A stretch of 47,312 bases of DNA. Origin: Gemmatimonadota bacterium (GTDB lineage Bacteria; Gemmatimonadota; Gemmatimonadetes; Palauibacterales; Palauibacteraceae). Positions within the stretch are counted from its first letter, which is position 1. The number at the start of each line of letters is the position of its first letter. Position numbers and translations under genes: made by a program. Shown here piece after piece: positions 45,092 through 47,312 of this stretch. The stretch is taken from NCBI GenBank assembly GCA_023554245.1, contig JAMJQL010000070.1:1-47312 (forward strand), read 5' to 3'. Below the pieces are notes generated by a model. That model did not search any database. It saw only the letters and a list, made by a program, of their open reading frames with translations, and was not told the origin of the DNA.

Positions 45092-46167
45092 CAGGTCTTG
45101 ACTCTCGTGAACAGTAACAAGCCAGCTACGAGGAAAATGGCATTGGCCAACCAGGCCGCGGTCACGGGCGCGATGACTCCCGACGAGCCCATCGCCTGGG
45201 CGACGCGCACGAGTATGAGAAAGAGAATGGTCGTGCCCAGCGCGATTCCGATCGACAGCGAAGCTCCGCCCTTTCGCGAAGAATTGGCCAGCGGCAGGCC
45301 GAACAGTACGATGATGAAGCAGGTGAACGGGAAGGCGAGCTTCAACTGCTGTTCGACGCGGAGCTTGCCCGTGTCCGCGCCTGATCGCTCCAGCGCTTCG
45401 ATGTACCGACCCAGCTCGGCATAGCCCATCTCCTCTTCCCCTTTCGGCCGCGCGAGCAACTCGTCGGGGGTCTCCGTGAATTCGCGTTGCCAGAGCTCCT
45501 CGAACCGGAATTCGATCGTTCGCTCGCGCTCCGGGAAGTAGCGGAGCCGGCCAGACTCCATCACCCAGCGACCGCGGGCCGCGTCCCAGCTGGCCTCGTC
45601 GGCGGCCGCGTCGTATCCCGGGTAGCTGTATCCGGCTCCCTCTCGAGCCACGAGGATGTCGGCGATTTCGCCGCGGGCGGCCGCGAGGCGGCGGATGTAG
45701 TAATACCGGCCCTCTTCACCTCTGTAGATGAACGAGATGCGATTTCCTTCCCTCTGGCTGCGAGTGTCGCCGAGCGCGTCCTCGCTCTTTCGGTTTGCCG
45801 CCGGAACGACCTCGGTGAGTCCGAGAGCGACGACACTGATCACCATACCGACGACCAGGAGCGGGGTTACGATTCGATAGAAGCTCACTCCACCCGCTTT
45901 CGCCGCGCTGATCTCGAAATGTCGGGTCATGCTCGATACGGTGAATACGGCAGCCAGAAGGGCGGCGATCGGAAACGAGAGCAGCATGTAGTAGGGCACC
46001 TGGTACAGGTAGTGGGCGAGAATGCTGCCGCTCGTGAGGTCGTCGGCGAGGAAGTTGTCCAGCTGGTCGGTCAGATTGATGATGATGAAGATGAACGGAA
46101 CGCCGATGACGCAGACCAGCAGGATGCGGAAGAACTGCCTCAGCACGTACCGGTCGAGGATCTTCAA
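45091..46167 (-). CDS. lptG: LPS export ABC permease LptG
   Basis: A 358-residue YjgP/YjgQ-family permease. MKILDRYVLRQFFRILL at the start, PIAALLAAVFTVSSMTRHFEISAAKAGGVSFYRI, a periplasmic beta-jellyroll in the middle, and four C-terminal helices ending LFTRVKT mark LptG. With LptF and LptB2 it extracts LPS from the inner membrane. ATG at 46167 overlaps lptF as ATGA. The order lptF-lptG is the usual one. Confidence 0.93.
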   Translation of the reverse strand: MKILDRYVLRQFFRILLVCVIGVPFIFIIINLTDQLDNFLADDLTSGSILAHYLYQVPYYMLLSFPIAALLAAVFTVSSMTRHFEISAAKAGGVSFYRIVTPLLVVGMVISVVALGLTEVVPAANRKSEDALGDTRSQREGNRISFIYRGEEGRYYYIRRLAAARGEIADILVAREGAGYSYPGYDAAADEASWDAARGRWVMESGRLRYFPERERTIEFRFEELWQREFTETPDELLARPKGEEEMGYAELGRYIEALERSGADTGKLRVEQQLKLAFPFTCFIIVLFGLPLANSSRKGGASLSIGIALGTTILFLILVRVAQAMGSSGVIAPVTAAWLANAIFLVAGLLLFTRVKT

Positions 46168-47312
46168 CCGCCCGCCCTCCGGGCCTGGAAGAAGGCCATG
46201 ACGCCGATCAGTCCGAACAGAAAATTCGGCGCGAACATGGCCCAGAACGGTGAAAGGAGCTCCCTGTCGGCGAGGTGTTCACCACCGATCAGGGCGACGT
46301 AGTAGGCGCAGAAGACCACGAGACTCACCCCCACGACAAGCGCCACGCCCGCCCGGCGATATCGCACGGCGATCGGAGCGCCGATGATCACGAACACGAT
46401 GCACGCGACGGGAATGGAGTACTTCTTCCAGATCTCCACCTCGTACCGGTTGGCCGACTGCTCGAACTGCGTCTCCGAGAGCGAGAGCGTCCGGAAGTTG
46501 CCCGCGGCCGACTGCGGGGAGGGGAATCGCCGCCCGGTCCGCCAGCCCTGCACCACGGCATCGGTCGTGTCGGGTGGAACCGTGTCCGCTTCCGCGAGAT
46601 TGCCCAGCAGGGCCTCGGTCCAGGCGACCGCCGTCGCGTGGCTCTTGGCCCTGGTCTCCTCGGCAGCGATCTCGTTCTTGGCCACCCGCACCTGCATCGA
46701 GTCGATGGAGAGCTCCCGGTCGCCCCTCGCTCCGCCCTGGGACCTGTCGAGCTCGTTTCCGACGCCGGCCACCCGAAGGTAGTTGCGGTCGAACCAGACA
46801 CGTTGCAGCCGATCCGGTGCCTGGCTGGACGTCTCGTGGAGCACACCGTCGAAGAGAGTCAGGAAGAGATCCTCCTGCTCGCCGTTCGTCGCCAGCCCCA
46901 TCACGGCACTGTCGGCGTAGATCGTTCGTTGCGCCTGACTGCTCTGCACGTCCCAGATCGTCACGTCGATGAGCAGGTTCCGGGCCTGTTCCTTGCTCTG
47001 GGCGACCAGAAATACGCCTTCCACGATCTCGTTCACCTCGCGGTCGCGCACGGCGAAGGTCGGCGACTTCCGGGCAATGCTGTGAAGCAGGAGCGCCAGC
47101 TTGTGATTCGACTCCGGGAGAGTCGTATTGTTGAAGTGCACGAGCCCCGCCGCCAGCAGAGTCGCGAGTGCCACGACAGGCAGCGTGATTCGCCCCAGGC
47201 TGACGCCGCTGGCCTTCATCGCCGAGATCTCGTTGTCGGCTGCGAGTCGGTTGAATACGAACAGGACGGCTACGAGGACCGCCATCGGTACGATCACCGC
47301 GAAGATGAACGG
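46164..47312 (-). CDS. lptF: LPS export ABC permease LptF (N-terminus beyond window)
   Basis: 382 visible residues; the frame stays open to the window edge, reading PFIFAV before the first possible start (GTG at 47297). The true start lies outside, probably ~60-70 residues away. NRLAADNEISAMKASGVSLGRI near the visible N-terminus, a periplasmic jellyroll, and the C-terminal helices (IVFVIIGAPIAVRYRRAGVAL, LFGLIGVMAFF) are diagnostic. It forms the permease dimer with LptG. Confidence 0.92.
   Translation of the reverse strand, partial: PFIFAVIVPMAVLVAVLFVFNRLAADNEISAMKASGVSLGRITLPVVALATLLAAGLVHFNNTTLPESNHKLALLLHSIARKSPTFAVRDREVNEIVEGVFLVAQSKEQARNLLIDVTIWDVQSSQAQRTIYADSAVMGLATNGEQEDLFLTLFDGVLHETSSQAPDRLQRVWFDRNYLRVAGVGNELDRSQGGARGDRELSIDSMQVRVAKNEIAAEETRAKSHATAVAWTEALLGNLAEADTVPPDTTDAVVQGWRTGRRFPSPQSAAGNFRTLSLSETQFEQSANRYEVEIWKKYSIPVACIVFVIIGAPIAVRYRRAGVALVVGVSLVVFCAYYVALIGGEHLADRELLSPFWAMFAPNFLFGLIGVMAFFQARRAGG

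Noticed and set aside
43478-45424. A 648-codon plus-strand frame across cysC, cysQ and lptG
   Set aside because: It runs opposite three well-recognised genes and contains no family motif; long antisense frames are common at this GC content.

Overview
This window is high-GC (roughly two thirds G+C by eye), gene-dense DNA from a Gram-negative, probably aerobic bacterium. Direct support for an outer membrane comes from LptF/LptG, two secreted beta-barrel-like proteins and several lipoproteins; support for aerobic respiration comes from SCO1- and CtaG-type oxidase assembly factors. The gene set and the frequent GTG/TTG starts would fit Gemmatimonadota, but no rRNA or strong phylogenetic marker is present, so that assignment is tentative. 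No tRNA, rRNA, CRISPR array, insertion sequence or integrase was found. No gene-free stretch exceeds about 205 bases.

Left part (1-14.1 kb): the tail of an unknown gene, an orphan Flp-type pilin with paired palindromes upstream, a nucleotide-transporter-like permease, a potassium channel, a large secreted Vps62-like/beta-barrel protein, an Asp/Glu racemase beside a two-domain rhodanese, SufE, a haem-binding-domain protein, DoxX, then a tightly overlapping SCO1-CtaG-CaCA exchanger run, an alpha/beta hydrolase, an unknown membrane protein and a small HMA metal-binding protein.

Centre (14.1-23.5 kb): a complete histidine operon on the minus strand, transcribed hisG-D-C-J-B-H-A-F-IE. All nine genes overlap their neighbours by 4-11 bases. 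Upstream of hisG is the most interesting signal in the window: a 24-codon leader ORF with five His codons in seven (HDHHPHH), followed by a perfect 9-bp GC hairpin with seven U residues, and a competing pairing whose 5' strand starts at the leader stop codon. This is the full layout of a ribosome-mediated histidine attenuator. Upstream of it lies a Rieske-glutamate synthase fusion.

Right part (23.6-47.3 kb): an M48 lipoprotein protease, an outer-membrane barrel, a PIG-L deacetylase, a His/Met-rich Spy/CpxP-like protein, a Cho-like GIY-YIG nuclease, an M20 peptidase, a lipoprotein beta-propeller, a coupled HEAT-like/HD-GYP pair, an L-2-hydroxyglutarate-oxidase-like enzyme coupled to GDP-mannose dehydratase and an ABC exporter. 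Last comes a minus-strand run lptF-lptG-cysQ-cysC-sat-SLC13-DegT that joins LPS export to sulfate activation and probable sulfate uptake.
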